Shown: one piece after another, positions 12,261 through 24,178 of the stretch
How the letters are laid out: the number at the start of each line of letters is the position of its first letter
Numbering within the stretch: the stretch's first letter is position 1
Assembly: GCA_020226215.1 (NCBI GenBank)
Contig: CM035236.1
Coordinates: forward strand, 61,964,268-62,028,267
Length of the DNA: 64,000 nucleotides
Source: Sindora glabra
Taxonomy: Eukaryota; Streptophyta; Magnoliopsida; Fabales; Fabaceae
Direction: 5' to 3'
Program-made: the position numbers and the translations under genes
Notes under the pieces: model-generated
Database searches by the model: none
Seen by the model: only the letters and a program-made list of their open reading frames with translations
Told to the model about the DNA's origin: nothing

Positions 12261-13583
12261 AAGTAAAAAAAAAAAAGAAGAACTTATCTCTATTCTTTAT
12301 TTTTTTCTAATATGCTCTAGCTCTTGATTTATTAATAGAAACTAATTAGTCATTATTTTAGTAAAAAAAATTGCAATGCTAATGACTTGTTTTATGTAGG
12401 TCATGAGTTTTGTCCTATTTATGGGTGTAATCTTGAATGAATGTGTTGATATAAAAGAAGTAGTCAACAAATGATGAAATTTAATTAATAAAGTGCCTAG
12501 TAATCATCTAAAAATACATAAAAGTTCTCGGAAAGTGGTAATTTAAGTGTAAATCACAATAACCTTTGCAAAGTCCTTTTAAGGACATGTATATCAAATA
12601 CAATTGTTGGAATTTAGGCAAATGGATTTGGAAACACTATCCTAATGCACTCATATTCAAAGATTTAGAAATAAGAATAACACAGAATTGTAAAAAGAAT
12701 ACGTAAAATGATAGCAGAGTTCTACAAATTAGATATAAAGTACACTTATTTCTAGTGAATTTGGCAAAAAAATCCCTTTTGATTGATTCTCCATTTACTT
12801 ATAGTTTGGGGTAAGAGCAATTATTGATTTGGTAATTTAATATTTTTTAGAGTGCCTCTTAAGCCTTCACATGGCTTTCATATGAAACAATCTCATTTTA
12901 AGCCAATTGCAAGATATAATTCAATCAAAAGCCTCATTTATTCTATATATACCTTTGTTTGACTTTTACCAAAAACATTCCTATCGTGGCTTATTTAGTT
13001 CTATAAGAATGTTCGATTGATCTGGTTACCCTCCCTTTAACCTTTTGTCAAGTTTGGCCATTTTAATAGCTAAAATTTTCAATAGGAGTATATGGAAGCC
13101 CTTTAGTTTAGAAACTTTATGTTACCAAATAGCACATAAATTGTCCTTGTTATGGCCTTGTGATTCATGGTTTGGTCAAAAAGTTGCCATTAATAAGCTA
13201 AATCATTCTATTATGGTTGTTTAACTTGTATCTTAGTCAAAGAATTGTCAAAATGAGGTAAAGCCTTCCTATTATGATTATTTAATTAATATATTAGTTA
13301 AAAACTTACCTTTCACATAAATGAAACTACATCTCCATTTAATTTGTGGCCAAATAAAGAAACTAAACATAAGTTTTAGATGGGATTTAAGGTATTGTTG
13401 TCTAAATAATGTCATCCTATTAGTTAACCCTTCTTCTCCACTTTTAGTTGAATCTTTATTAAATCTATAACTGGCACAATTAATGCCCCAGAGTTTATTA
13501 GTTTTAACCTAACTATCATGTTTTTTGGCATTATATTATAATAGGATTTTAAGGAGTATTGATTGCTATAGATATTACCTGCC
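12261..13583. other. no gene; presumed 3' LTR/UTR of the Tat element
   Basis: No reading frame is supported. The position, between a copia LTR and the antisense ORF of a Tat-lineage element, is where that element's 3' LTR would be expected on the minus strand. A TGTTGG start occurs near 12604, but no paired LTR exists in the window, so the limits are unknown. Confidence 0.3.
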
Positions 13584-13590
13584 TATAAAT
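13584..13590 (+). promoter_or_regulatory. candidate TATA box of the antisense ORF
   Basis: TATAAAT lies about 104 bp upstream of the ATG of the plant-mobile-domain-like ORF, followed by a C/T-rich leader typical of plant 5' UTRs. This suggests that the antisense ORF had its own promoter inside the element. Confidence 0.4.
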
Positions 13591-13693
13591 TCCAAATTTC
13601 ATTTTCATTTATCATTTTCACTTGTCTCCTTTGCAACTCTCTAGTTTTAATTCTTCTTCAAGTTCCAATCTACATATTCTTTCACTACTCATC

Positions 13694-16600
13694 ATGGTTA
13701 TTACTCAATCAAGCTCCTCTATTTAATCTTAGTCTATATTAATTTTAATTAGAGTAACTAATCTAGACTTACAAGATTTAAAATTTTGGAAGCTCTAAGT
13801 ATTACTCTAATCCCTAAAATTCCTTATTGATAAAGATGAACCACTATGCTCTTCTCTTCATTATATTTTTCCTAGGCTCAAAATGCCCACTTTGTTTACC
13901 AAATCTTTGATTCTTATCTATCCTTGGGTGATTAAAGAGATCTGAACCTTTTTCAACTTACCTTTGCCCATATATAGTTCTTTGGCCCAGTACACCTTTA
14001 GCTTAATTGTGTGCAAAAAGAAAAAGAAAATCTTTGAAAATCAATAAGGATTTTTGAAGCTATCTAACCGTTTAGACTTCCAATTTAGGCTAACAACTTA
14101 ATGTTATATGTGATTATGTCATTTTGCTTACCTTTGACTAATTCCCTTTATGTCCTTTATGGCATAATAGGCCTTTCACTTTTTGAAGTCTCGGCCATTA
14201 CAAATTTAAAACCCATAAAAGAGATTGTAATTCCTTTTTTGTAGCCTTTGACTAATGACTATAAAAATTTGGTTGTAGTCACACCATAAAATTTGGCCTA
14301 TACAACTTTTTTAAACATATTCCAAAGGGAAAAACATTTGATACTAACAAAGGCCTAACATATTGTATTTTTTTAACTTATTGGTTATGCAAACATCTCT
14401 ATTGTATCCTTCTTTAAAAATTTCTTCAACCTGCATCCTTTTAGCTATAGTTCTGAATGAAGGTCAACAAGTAGTTCTAGTATCATTGATCTTAGCCCGT
14501 ATACTCTACAACATCACCTTCACTTCTAAGCACCTTAAATAGAATAAATCTTTTACTAATATAGGTGGATCATGTTAGATTTTTCAACTATAGCTAACAT
14601 TTATATTCTATAATGATTTTGAATTAAGTGAGAAAACCAAAAGATACCATTTTTTGTCAAAAGTATTTAATTGGCTCAAAGGATATTAACCAAGTTAACC
14701 AAATAAAAAATCCTAAAGGATTTTTTGAAACATTTCTTTTGTATTCTTTATACCTTGTTAACTAATCATCTTATGAAGAGAATTAACCTTTTTTATTCTT
14801 AGTCCAAGGCTGTTAACTAGTTTAAGTCCTCTCTTAATCTAGTAGATCCTATTAGTGTTCAAATCTAGTCAAAGTTTCCATGTCTTCAATTTGTATTAAC
14901 TAGTCTTCCCAATAAGTCAAGTATTTCATCCTTTAAAGGTTTGCCAAACATATTGACACACTACTTTGGCCATATTCAAAGTCTTCCTTTAAATCTTGCA
15001 TACAAAGATTTCCAAAGAGAAAGTATTACATATCGACAATCTTAATAATTCTTTGGTTGGAAACTTCAACTTACAAAATTATTTACCTTGCCACGCTTGT
15101 ACCAAATCTTTTCAAGATTAGTGGTTTAACCAACCAATAAATTCTTTGATATGACTATAAATGAGAAACTGACTTACATTACTTTAAGGAAAACTATGGA
15201 GGCTTTAAAGAAAATTATAGGTATACATATGTAGAAATTGTTACTTTTAAAAATTTTATAAAGACGAGTATGATATTAGATGTATTACATATCCACAATC
15301 TTAATAATTCTTTAGTTGGAAACTTTAACTTACAAAATTATTTACCTTGCCATGTTTATACCAAATCTTTTCAAGATTAGTGGTTCAACTAAACCAATAA
15401 ATTCTTTGATATGACTGTAGATGAGAAACTAACTTACATTACTTTTATGAAAACTACGGAGGCTTTAAAGAAAATTATAGGTATACATAATGTAGAAATT
15501 GTTACTTTTAAAAATTTTATAAAGATAAGTATGATATTAGATGTATAAGTTACATAATTTGGGAGTTTGAGACATCTTTAAAAAAGAAATGACATGCCGA
15601 TGATTGAGCTTTCCAAAAGGAATTTCTCAATGCTTTTCTTAGAAATTTAGGTTCTGAGATCTCTTTAATAAAACCTCCTTTTCAACCAAATTTAGTGCCT
15701 TTACCTAATGCACCTTTTGATTTGGCTAAGTATATAAAGCCAAAATTATCAAAGATTCATACTTCTCGAGTGACAAGAGCATTTGTATTTCCTTACCTAT
15801 CTAGTGAGGTGGTTATATTAGCTAAATAAATACCTGCACCATTTTTGATCTGCCACTAGGTAATTCCTAACTTATGCCATTATCTTATACTTCTATTCCA
15901 CTAACTTTTGACAATGTTGTTTTATCTTCAACTAAAGGTTTAACTATTCCTTTATGATACATTCCTAGAATTATGACTGAAATAGAATACAGAATTTAAT
16001 AGGTAGCTCAACAGGCTAAAGAGATAAAGAAAAGCATGAAGAGGCTAACAAAATGTTCCCAAATGATGATGATGAAGTTCCTTAAAGATCTCACAAGAGA
16101 AAATAACCTAAAAAAAACAAAGCCTCTAACACCAGCAATAGTTAACCAGTTGAAAAGAAAGCCATCTAACCTAAGCCCAAAAAAAAATTAAGATTGAAAA
16201 CTTCAGTCCTACACCCTCACATGGGTTTTTCTACGAATTTATCTACTATTAAGCCACTAACAACAAAACCATAAGCTCAAAAGCTACTTTAACCAATCGA
16301 TATTGTTCCTATGGTAAATTCAATTCTTGACATTAATTTTCTCTTGTTATTAAAAGTCTAATCATCAATTTTTTTCATTTTTAGGCACAAGATATAGATT
16401 AACCACTAAAACCTATTGCTTTGATTGATTCTAAATGTACTTAATTAGATTGATGTTTGACTCCCCTTGCCTTGACAATTAAAAGCTTACGAGATCCATC
16501 TCAACATACTTTGGCTACCACTTATATTCTAGCTAATTTGACTAAAGAAACATATGTACTAACATCTAATGTTTGGCTATAGGAATTATTAGAAACTAAA

Positions 16601-17522
16601 TTATTATCATCAGGTATTAAGGAAGAACATTCAAATAAAGAAACTTTAAGTAAGGATAATTTTCAAGAACAATTAGATGTCAATAACTACTTGGAAGTTA
16701 AGGACCTTGAGCATCTTAGCATTGAAATTCCTACACAAAATCTTAACTAGCTAAATGAAAATTTTGGTTTGGTAGAAGAAAATGTTGAGAAGCCAGATGA
16801 CATCAAAATGAAAACAATGATGATGATAGCAATGAAAACTCATTTGCTATTCTTAATTCTTTAGCATTTAGAGGGACACATTTAGCTTTTTTTGCTCCAA
16901 ATGTCCAATTGATAAAGAAACCTGCATTCGATAATGAATGTATTAAGAAGATAAAAATTGTAATATCTTCTCTTGAAGAAGTTTATAATTAAGATTTTCA
17001 AGTAATGATTAGGAATCTAGAGAATCATAAAAAACTTGAATCTTGCTTACAAATTCTAAAAGATAGCACTAAGTTAATTTCTCCTATCGTTGTCTTCTTT
17101 AAAATATATATCATGCACATAATAGAAAACTTCCTAACCATGGTGGTTAATTTGAGCAAAGCTTTGACCACCAAGAGGGCTTACTAAACTTTTACTAAAT
17201 GAAAGCAGAAGCTAATCAAGTTTGGTGAAATTGGTGAAAAACATCACAAATCCTTGTTTGCAAAGCATTGAGCATATAATGATAAGATTTTGGCTATGAA
17301 GGCTAAAAGAGCTTAAATGTAGCAAAAGTTAAAGTAATTTAAAGACTCTTAACTAGCTTTAAAGTCAAAACTTCAAGCTGTGAAAGCCAAAGACCAAGAG
17401 CTAAAATAGAAAAGTAAGGAAGTAGTAAAGTAGTATAAGTCAACTAAAGCCTAATTGTCTCAAATGATAGAAGAATATGAGCTATGTTCGAGTTAAAAAC
17501 TTTAATTTTAGCAAAACGGGAG
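13694..17522 (+). pseudogene. antisense extra ORF of a Tat element, plant mobile domain (PMD)-like
   Basis: The reading begins MVITQSSSSI at 13694 and is broken by many stops. Recognisable pieces are KDEPLCSSLHYIFPRLKMPT (about 13.83-13.89 kb), then SSTCILLAIVLNEGQQVVL and ARILYNITFTSKHLK (14.4-14.55 kb), which resemble the conserved core of plant mobile domain proteins. Further on come a polar Lys/Glu-rich region (15.6-16.9 kb) and a Lys/Ala/Gln-rich, coiled-coil-like tail (about 17.2-17.5 kb, including LKSKLQAVKAKDQELK). It ends near 17.52 kb, tail to tail with the minus-strand integrase. Some Tat-lineage gypsy elements are known to carry an antisense ORF of this kind between pol and 3' LTR; the assignment here rests on that layout plus weak motifs. 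Confidence 0.6.
15023..15545. repeat. tandem duplication, two copies of ~259 bp
   Basis: Copy 1 (15023-15281) and copy 2 (15282 to about 15545) both start GTATTACATATC and include TTCTTTRGTTGGAAACTT and GGCTTTAAAGAAAATTATAG. They differ at roughly one site in fifteen. The duplication lies inside the PMD-like ORF, so it probably arose after that ORF stopped being selected. Confidence 0.8.
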
Positions 17523-17739
17523 AATTTTAAAGATAACTTTAAATCATTTTTCACAAATTTGTAAACCTTTCCCTTTTAACTTTTAGTCCAAATTGGATAT
17601 TTCAACCTTAAATTAGTCCCTTTTTTGTAATTACTTTAGCCAAATTTTCAACTTTATTCATTAAATGTGACTAAAATTATCTTTAACTTTGATTTCATGG
17701 ATGGTTAGCTTATATTATTTTAAATATTTATTATTAATT

Positions 17740-20497
17740 GTTCTAACCTTATTGTCTTTCATATTTTTAATCTTATAACTATTGCTATTGAAAACTTTAA
17801 TAATAATAAATGGCCTCTCCCGATAAGGTGATCATTTCCCATAATTTGACTTTACTTGCATTGGCAAAATCACTTTCCAAACAAATTGACCTTAAAGAAA
17901 TCTCTTGACTTTAATATGTTTATCATATTGTTTGGCTAATTTTTCTTTATTGTGAGCTAAAGCATCCAATGCATTTATCTAACTCTTTAAATTCATCAAG
18001 CATTAACTTATGATATCGACTTGGTAACAACTTATTTTATTTCTATACCCTCAAAGCTTGCATAATGACTTTGATTGGTAAAATGTCATCATTTCCAAAA
18101 GTTTATTTACAAGGAGCAATTCTAATTGAACCTTATGACAAACCTCAAATTGCTTAAAGTGCATTCTCAAGCATGCGATGCTAATTTCTTGGATATTAGC
18201 TAATGTATTTTTTAATTAAGTTAATTATGAGTTTGTTAGTAACTTTAACTTGTCCATTGGCATGAGTATAATAAGAAGTGAATGTTAACATTCTTATACC
18301 CCTAGATTTGACATAATCTTTAACTTTTTTTCCTATAAATGTAGTTCTTTTATTTATTATTATGGTTTTAGGTAGACTAAACCTACAAAGTAATTTATTT
18401 TCTATGAAATCAATAACATCCAATTACTTAATTTCCTTCTAAATAACTGCCTCATCCCATTTGGTAAAGTAATTGACTACCACTAAAATAAAATGATGAC
18501 CTTTGGTCAAAGAAAGGTATATTTTACCATTAATGTCTAAAGCTCAAACTTTGAATAGCTATGGTTTGGCTATGTGTTTCAATTTAATAGCTGGTACTCT
18601 TTAAATTGGTCCATGTTTTTTACATTCTTCATAACTTTTAGTAAAATGCATGTAATCTTTGATCATTTGTAGCTAATAGAATCACTGCCTTACTAGACTC
18701 CATTTTATTTTGTTTTTGGCCTGATGAGCTTAACAAATTTCTTCATGCATTTTTGTAATGGTTAAAATTGCTTTAACTTCTTCTAAGAACTTTATTAGTT
18801 GCCCTTTAAACCCTTTCTCGTATAACTCCCATCCAACAATATAAATTTCAAATCTTTAATCTTGATTGTTTAACTTATGTTATTAGATTAGTTATTAAGA
18901 TAGTCAATTAGAGATGTCTTCCAATTTATTAAAGATTAGCTAATACATGCACATAATAATTCTTTAGTTTTTACTAGCTCAAAGTTTGCAAATGTTAAAA
19001 CTAATTCGGCCATTTTTGAACTATCTATTTGTATCTTGAACCTTTTTAAACCAATATGTTAGTATTTCCATTTTCAATTCTAGGTATGGGAGTAACAATA
19101 ACATTGTCAAATTCATATGATAATCTAGCTAAAATGGTCAAATACTTAGCCATATTTGGATTCATAGACTAGTATTTTCATGTAATTTATTTAATATTTG
19201 CTCATAAATCCCTAAAGATCTTTACATTACATGCTTTTTGTTCTAATAAATGTTCTAGGCCAATTATTAATGCTTCATATTCAACTTCATTATTTAAGCA
19301 CACTTTGTTTAATGAAAACATAAATTCAACTAGTTGACCTTATGGTGTTATAATCAATATTCCACAACCAAGTCCTTTTTTGTGACAAAACCCATTAAAA
19401 TACAACTTCTAGTAGTTTAGTTTAGTGAAAATTATAAGTTATTTATGATATTTGACTATAAACTTAACTATAACTTAACCTTTTATTGCTTTTGAAAGGA
19501 AATATTATAAGGGAAATTTAGTTAAGACTAAAGCTTATTTTCCAACCTGACCATGAATGGATGGTTGTGCCAGTATATATTTTAAAATATCAAACTTAGC
19601 TATAACTAAAATAGTAGTTAACAACATGTAATATCTAAGTTTGGAACAAGAGAAATACAAAGTAAGATATAATTTTTTTATCATCAAATACTTTTGTTCA
19701 ATTATATTTAATGCCCTAAATAAATAATAAATTGCCTTTTCTTTTCCTTTCTCATTTTCCTAGGCTAAAAAATAACCTATTATATCATTTAAGGCTAAAA
19801 TATACATTTTAAAAATTTGGCCTTAGATAGATGAAGACATTATTAATAGATTACTCAAGTATTTCTTGATGTCTTTAAACATAGCTTAGTGTTCAACTTG
19901 CCATATGAACTATTCTTCACTTTTCAACTTTAGTAATGCAACGAAAACTCTAGTTCGATTAGATAAGTTTAATATGAACTTTCTTAAGAAATTGACTTTC
20001 TCAAAAAGCATTGTAATTCATTTTTGTTAGTCAGTGTTGTCTATAATGACTTTGGCTTTATTTTTATTAACTTTGATTCTTCTAGTGAATAAGAAAACTT
20101 AGGAAATTGGTTGTTGAAATGCCAAATGCACACTTGAGGGGGTTCATTTTCAAATTATCTTTTCACATTCGAGCAAAGGCTTGTTTCAAATTTACCAAAT
20201 GTTCTTCATAAGAAATTTCTTTAACTACAACATCATTAATATATACCTCTATTATTTTTCTTATTATATTATGGAAAATAGTGTTCATTACTTATTGGTA
20301 GGTGGCTTTAGCATTCTTAAGCCCAAATGGTATCACCATCCATTCAAATGCTCTAATGGAACTTGGGCATTGAAATATTGTTTTCGACACATCCTTTTTA
20401 GCTATGTAAAGTTAGTAATAGTTGGCTTTCTTATACATTAGGCTTACTACTATATGCCTGGAAACTATTTCCATCAACATATGGCTTACTACTATAT
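17740..20497 (-). pseudogene. Tat-lineage Ty3/gypsy pol (RT, archaeal-type RNase H, integrase)
   Basis: Reading down the minus strand from 20497: RT shows IAKKDVSKTIFQCPSS, FEWMVIPFGLKNAKATYQ and IEVYINDVVVK (YVDD replaced by YIND), then LKMNPLKCAFG (20.1 kb). A second, archaeal-type RNase H (19.24-19.44 kb) shows LYFNGFCHKKGLGCGILII and NNEVEYEALIIGLEHLLE, diagnostic of the Tat lineage. Integrase shows CKKHGPI, ALDINGKIYLSLTKGHHFIL and VNYFTKW (18.45-18.63 kb), then LPKTIIINK, TFIGKKV, YYTHANGQVKVTNKLI (18.2-18.4 kb), and a C-terminal part with QFVWKVILPM (about 17.85 kb). Many stops interrupt it. RT lacks its N-terminal part: the coding similarity stops at the junction with the CRM-like element, and the missing part is not found on that element's far side. 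Confidence 0.85.
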
Positions 20498-20880
20498 AGC
20501 TTTCTTCTCCAAAGTGTGAGAATATTATCTTCTTTTACTCTTGTGAAACCTTACTTTGTCAATATTCCTTTATAAGATTAGTGATTCAAATTCATAAAAG
20601 CTCCCAATTTTTGCTTCAACCCAGGTGCGTTGTTGCGTGGATTGGTCAATTCGTGTTCGTGGTTGGACAAGTGGTCTAAGTAATAGGTCGCGTTCCTTAT
20701 AGCGTTGGTTGGTTGTTTGCATTCGTCAGGTCATTGAACCACCCAAGTCAAAGCTTATAGCTCCCAATTCTCTTCCTCATTTCTAAAGTGTGACGCTCAT
20801 ATCATTCTTTTACATTATTTTGATTTACTTTATTTACCTACGCTGTGAAGATCAGGACACCCCCATGGAATTCCCTATCA
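20497..20880 (+). repeat. partial 5' LTR (R/U5 side) of the CRM-like element
   Basis: This 384-bp segment matches the last third of the 3' LTR (about 24862-25248), from CTTCTCCAAAGTGTGAG to the terminal CCCTATCA. The U3 part is absent: homology begins about 50 bp downstream of where the LTR TATA box would lie. Directly to the left is minus-strand Tat RT sequence. Confidence 0.85.
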
Positions 20881-20882
20881 TT

Positions 20883-20894
20883 TGGTATCAGAGC
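20883..20894 (+). other. primer binding site (initiator Met-tRNA type)
   Basis: TGGTATCAGAGC follows the LTR end CCCTATCA after two T residues. It matches the standard plant LTR-retrotransposon PBS complementary to the 3' end of initiator methionine tRNA. It is intact. Confidence 0.9.
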
Positions 20895-21393
20895 TACTGG
20901 TTGACACAGTAGACATTTATTTTTATTTTTTTTTATTCTATAATATATATATAAAAAAATTCGAGCAAAAAAAATTCAAGCAAAAAAAAAAGCACAAAAA
21001 AAGAAGCAAAAGTAAAAAATATATATAAAAAAAAGAGAACAGAAACATGAAAAAAAAAGAAGACGTGACTATTTAGTTTCTTACAATTTGAAATTTTAGA
21101 ATTGTTGAATTGCATAATTGAGATAGACATTGTTTTGTACACATAAGGAATTTTTTTACCTTCATTTACAGAACTTATCCCTTATCTTGTAACCTATTTT
21201 GGCCATCTACATTCAAGTGCTTAGTTGAAGCTGAGAAATTGGCATTTGTTGAATCACTTACAAGGATTTAGGTTGCGTAAGAGCTTAGGAAGGTATTGAG
21301 GGATTGAAAGCTAGTGAGATTATCAAGATAGGAGTGAAAACACTTAATTGAGAGAATTTGTGAGATTAAATATTCTATTTCCCTTTTTCACTA

Positions 21394-23202
21394 ACATGGC
21401 AGGAAATCAAGAAGATATTCCACAAGCAGGATTAGCCCCTATCCAAATGCAAGCATTGGTGAGTCATCTCGAAAGGCTGTTTGATAGAAAGTTAGAAGGA
21501 CTTCATGACTGGTTAGAACAAATGGAGAATCAAAACAATCGAAGGCAAGGTGAACAATCTCATAGAGATGTAGAGAGCCGGGATGAAGAGGATGAATTTG
21601 ATTATTACTAATCAAGAAAGAGAAGGCTAAATCGAGAAGAACCAATGAGGCATAGAAATAGAGAAGATGACCTTAGAGGAATCAAAATTAAAGTTCCTTC
21701 ATTTCAAGGCAAAAATGATCCAGAGGCATATTTGGAGTGGGAGATGTGAGTTGAACAGATTTTCTCATGCCATAACTATTCCGAAAGGAAAAAGGTAAAA
21801 CTTGCAACTCTTGAATTTACTGATTATGCTCTTATTTAGTGGGATCAGATGCAAAAAGAGAAAGTGTGATATGGAGAACGCCCAATTGCCACATGGGAGG
21901 AGATGAAAACAATCATGAGGAGGTGGTTCATTCCATCTTACTACCATAGAGAGTTTCACAACAAGTTGTAGTGCCTCACACAAGGATCAAGGAGTGTAGA
22001 TGAATACCACAAAGAAATAGAGATTGCCATGATTAGAGCCAACATAGTGGAGGATTGAGAGGCAACAATGGCTCGTTTCTTGCATGGATTGAACCGTGAC
22101 ATAGCTGATGCTGTGGAGATGTATCACCATGTAGAACTTCAAGATATGGTACATCAAGCCATCAAGGTTGAACAATAACTAAAAAGAAGAAATATTGGTA
22201 AAAAGAACTTAAATTCAAATTCTTTTAATTTGTGGGAGAATAATTCAAAAAAAGATACCTCTTCTACTTCAAATTCTAAAGAGATCGGTTCAAAGAAAGC
22301 TAAAATACCAGAACCTAAGAAAGATCAAACAGAATTTAACCCAACAAGAAACCATGACATAAGGTGCTTCAAGTGTCAAGGGAGAGGACATATTTCAAGC
22401 GAGTGCCCTAACAAACGCACTATGATCATCAAACACCATGGTGACTGGGAGACCGAAGAAGAAACCACTAAGGAGGAAGAGGAGCTGTCAGATGATGATG
22501 GAGAAAGTGCAGAAGAAGGAGAACTCCTAGTGGCTAGAAGAGCACTTAGCATTCAAACAATGGAGGAAGAGAACAACCAAAGAGAAAACTTATTCCACAC
22601 ACGCTGCCTAATTCAAGAAAAGGTATGTAATGTAATAATTAATGGAGGAAGTTGCAGCAATGTGGCAAGTATTGAATTATTAGAGAAGCTGAACCTACCT
22701 ACACTCAAACACAACCGTCCCTACAAGCTCCAGTGGCTGAATGAGTGTGCTGAAATGAAGGTGACAAAATAAGTGAAAAATTTATTTTCTATTGGCAAAT
22801 ATAGAGATGAAGTTGTATGTGATATTGTACCCATGAAAGCGTGTCATCTTTTATTAGGTAGACCTTGGCAGTATGATGGGAGAGTCACACATGATGGATT
22901 TTCAAATCGTTATTCTTTTGTACTTCGAGGGGAACCTATAACCCTTCTTCCTTTGTCACCAAAGCAAATATTAGAAGATCAAATTAAGAGAGAAAAGGAA
23001 AGAGAGAGTGAGAGTAAGAAAGAAAATAAAAAAGAAGAAAGTGAAAATAAAAATGAGAAAAAGATAGAAAAAGTGAGCCAATTAAGAAAGAAGAAAGAAA
23101 GAAAAGAAAAATTGATAGGAAAAAGAGAGAATGAGGAAAAAAGAGAAAAGAGCTTGCTAGTGGCAAAAAAGAGTGAGATTAAACAAGCTTTGATTTTTTA
23201 GC
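21394..23202 (+). pseudogene. gag and protease of the CRM-like element (interrupted)
   Basis: Starting at ATG 21394 (MAGNQEDIPQAG), gag reads through an acidic linker to IKVPSFQGKNDPEAYLEWE, a conserved chromovirus gag segment (21.69-21.75 kb), then KKVKLATLEFTDYA and TWEEMKTIMRRWFIPSYY. In-frame stops occur at about 21609, 21749, 21838, 21868, 21968, 22058 and 22176, several at former Trp or Arg codons. A CCHC zinc knuckle, CFKCQGRGHISSEC, is intact at 22365-22406. The protease site near 22645 reads INGGSCSNVAS where DGGSC is normal, so the catalytic Asp is lost. A second protease piece (CDIVPMKACHLLLGRPWQYD, then THDGFSNRYSF) follows a stop at 22770. A long Lys/Glu-rich linker ends at 23202. 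Confidence 0.85.
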
Positions 23203-24165
23203 AAAACCTCCTAGTACTTGTGTACAAAGAGGCTATGTTCAACATTAATGACTTAAATTTTGTATTGCCGAGTGTTGTTTTGTCCATTTTGCAGGAATAT
23301 GAAGCCCTCAAACATGTAAAGAGCTAAAGAAAATTGAACCATAGGCATTCTAAATGGATTGAATTCAGTGAGTTATTTCCTTGTATGATTAAACATAAGA
23401 GAGGTAAAGAAAATATTATTGCTAATGCTTTATCATAAAGGTATGTTCTTCTTTCCATGTAAAATGTTAAGATTCTTGGCTTGAAATTTATTAAATATTT
23501 GTTTGCTAATGATATTGATTTTAGTGAGTCCTTTAGTCATTGTAAACCAGATGTTGGTTGGAACAAATTCTTCTTGTACAATAATTTCTTATTTCACATT
23601 GACAAATTTTGCATCTCAGGTTATCTATTGCATGTGAAATTGTTGAAAGAAATGCATTCTGGATTTATGAGACATTTTGGCATTGCGAAAATATTTGTTG
23701 TTTTGAATGAACATTTTTGGTCTAAGATACATAGGGATGTTAAGAAATTTGTAGGAAAATACATTGTATGTTATAAAGCAAAATCTAAATTAAATCCCTA
23801 TGGATTGTACACTCCCTTGTCCATTCCAAATGTACCTTGGGAAGATATTTCTATAAATTTTATTTTGGGATTGCCTAGGTCTATGAGGGGAAGATTTGTG
23901 AACCATGCCAATAAAGGAAGCAAGTAAATAATTTTTGAGCTTGGAGACTTGATCTAGTTACATCTAAGAAAAGAGAGATTTCTTATGAAAAGAAAATCTA
24001 AACTCATGCCTAAAGGAGATGAACCTTTTTTAATTCTTGAGAGAATTAATAATAATACTTATAAGTCTTAATTGTCTGTTAAGTATGAAGTTACTACCTT
24101 CAATGTTTTTTATCTTTCTCTTTATTTTGATGCAGATCTTGAAGAGTCGAGGACGACTCCTTTTC
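23203..24165 (+). pseudogene. pol remnant: RNase H tail plus integrase ends, cores deleted
   Basis: After protease the text runs INDLNFVLPSVVLSILQEYE, the normal entry to RT, and at about 23300 jumps to EALKHVKS and LNHRHSKWIEF, the end of RNase H. The polymerase domain is therefore gone. KRGKENIIANALS follows, then the integrase N-terminal HHCC zinc finger (MHSGFMRHFG... CYKAKSK, 23.65-23.79 kb) and PWEDISINFILGLPRSMRGR. At about 23893 the sequence jumps to NHANKGSK, removing the D,D35E core. The integrase C-terminal LHLRKERFLMKRKSKLMPKG and ESRTTPFQEGEDD remain. A few stops interrupt the frame. Confidence 0.85.
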
Positions 24166-24178
24166 AAGAGGGGGAAGA
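24165..24178 (+). other. polypurine tract of the CRM-like element
   Basis: AAGAGGGGGAAGA lies immediately before the LTR start TGATATGAAC. This purine run is the expected plus-strand primer site and overlaps the last codons of pol. Confidence 0.85.

Noticed and set aside
22984..23201. Independent Lys/Glu-rich or Phe/Leu-rich protein
   Set aside because: It is the low-complexity linker between protease and RT of the CRM-like element and its opposite-strand shadow.
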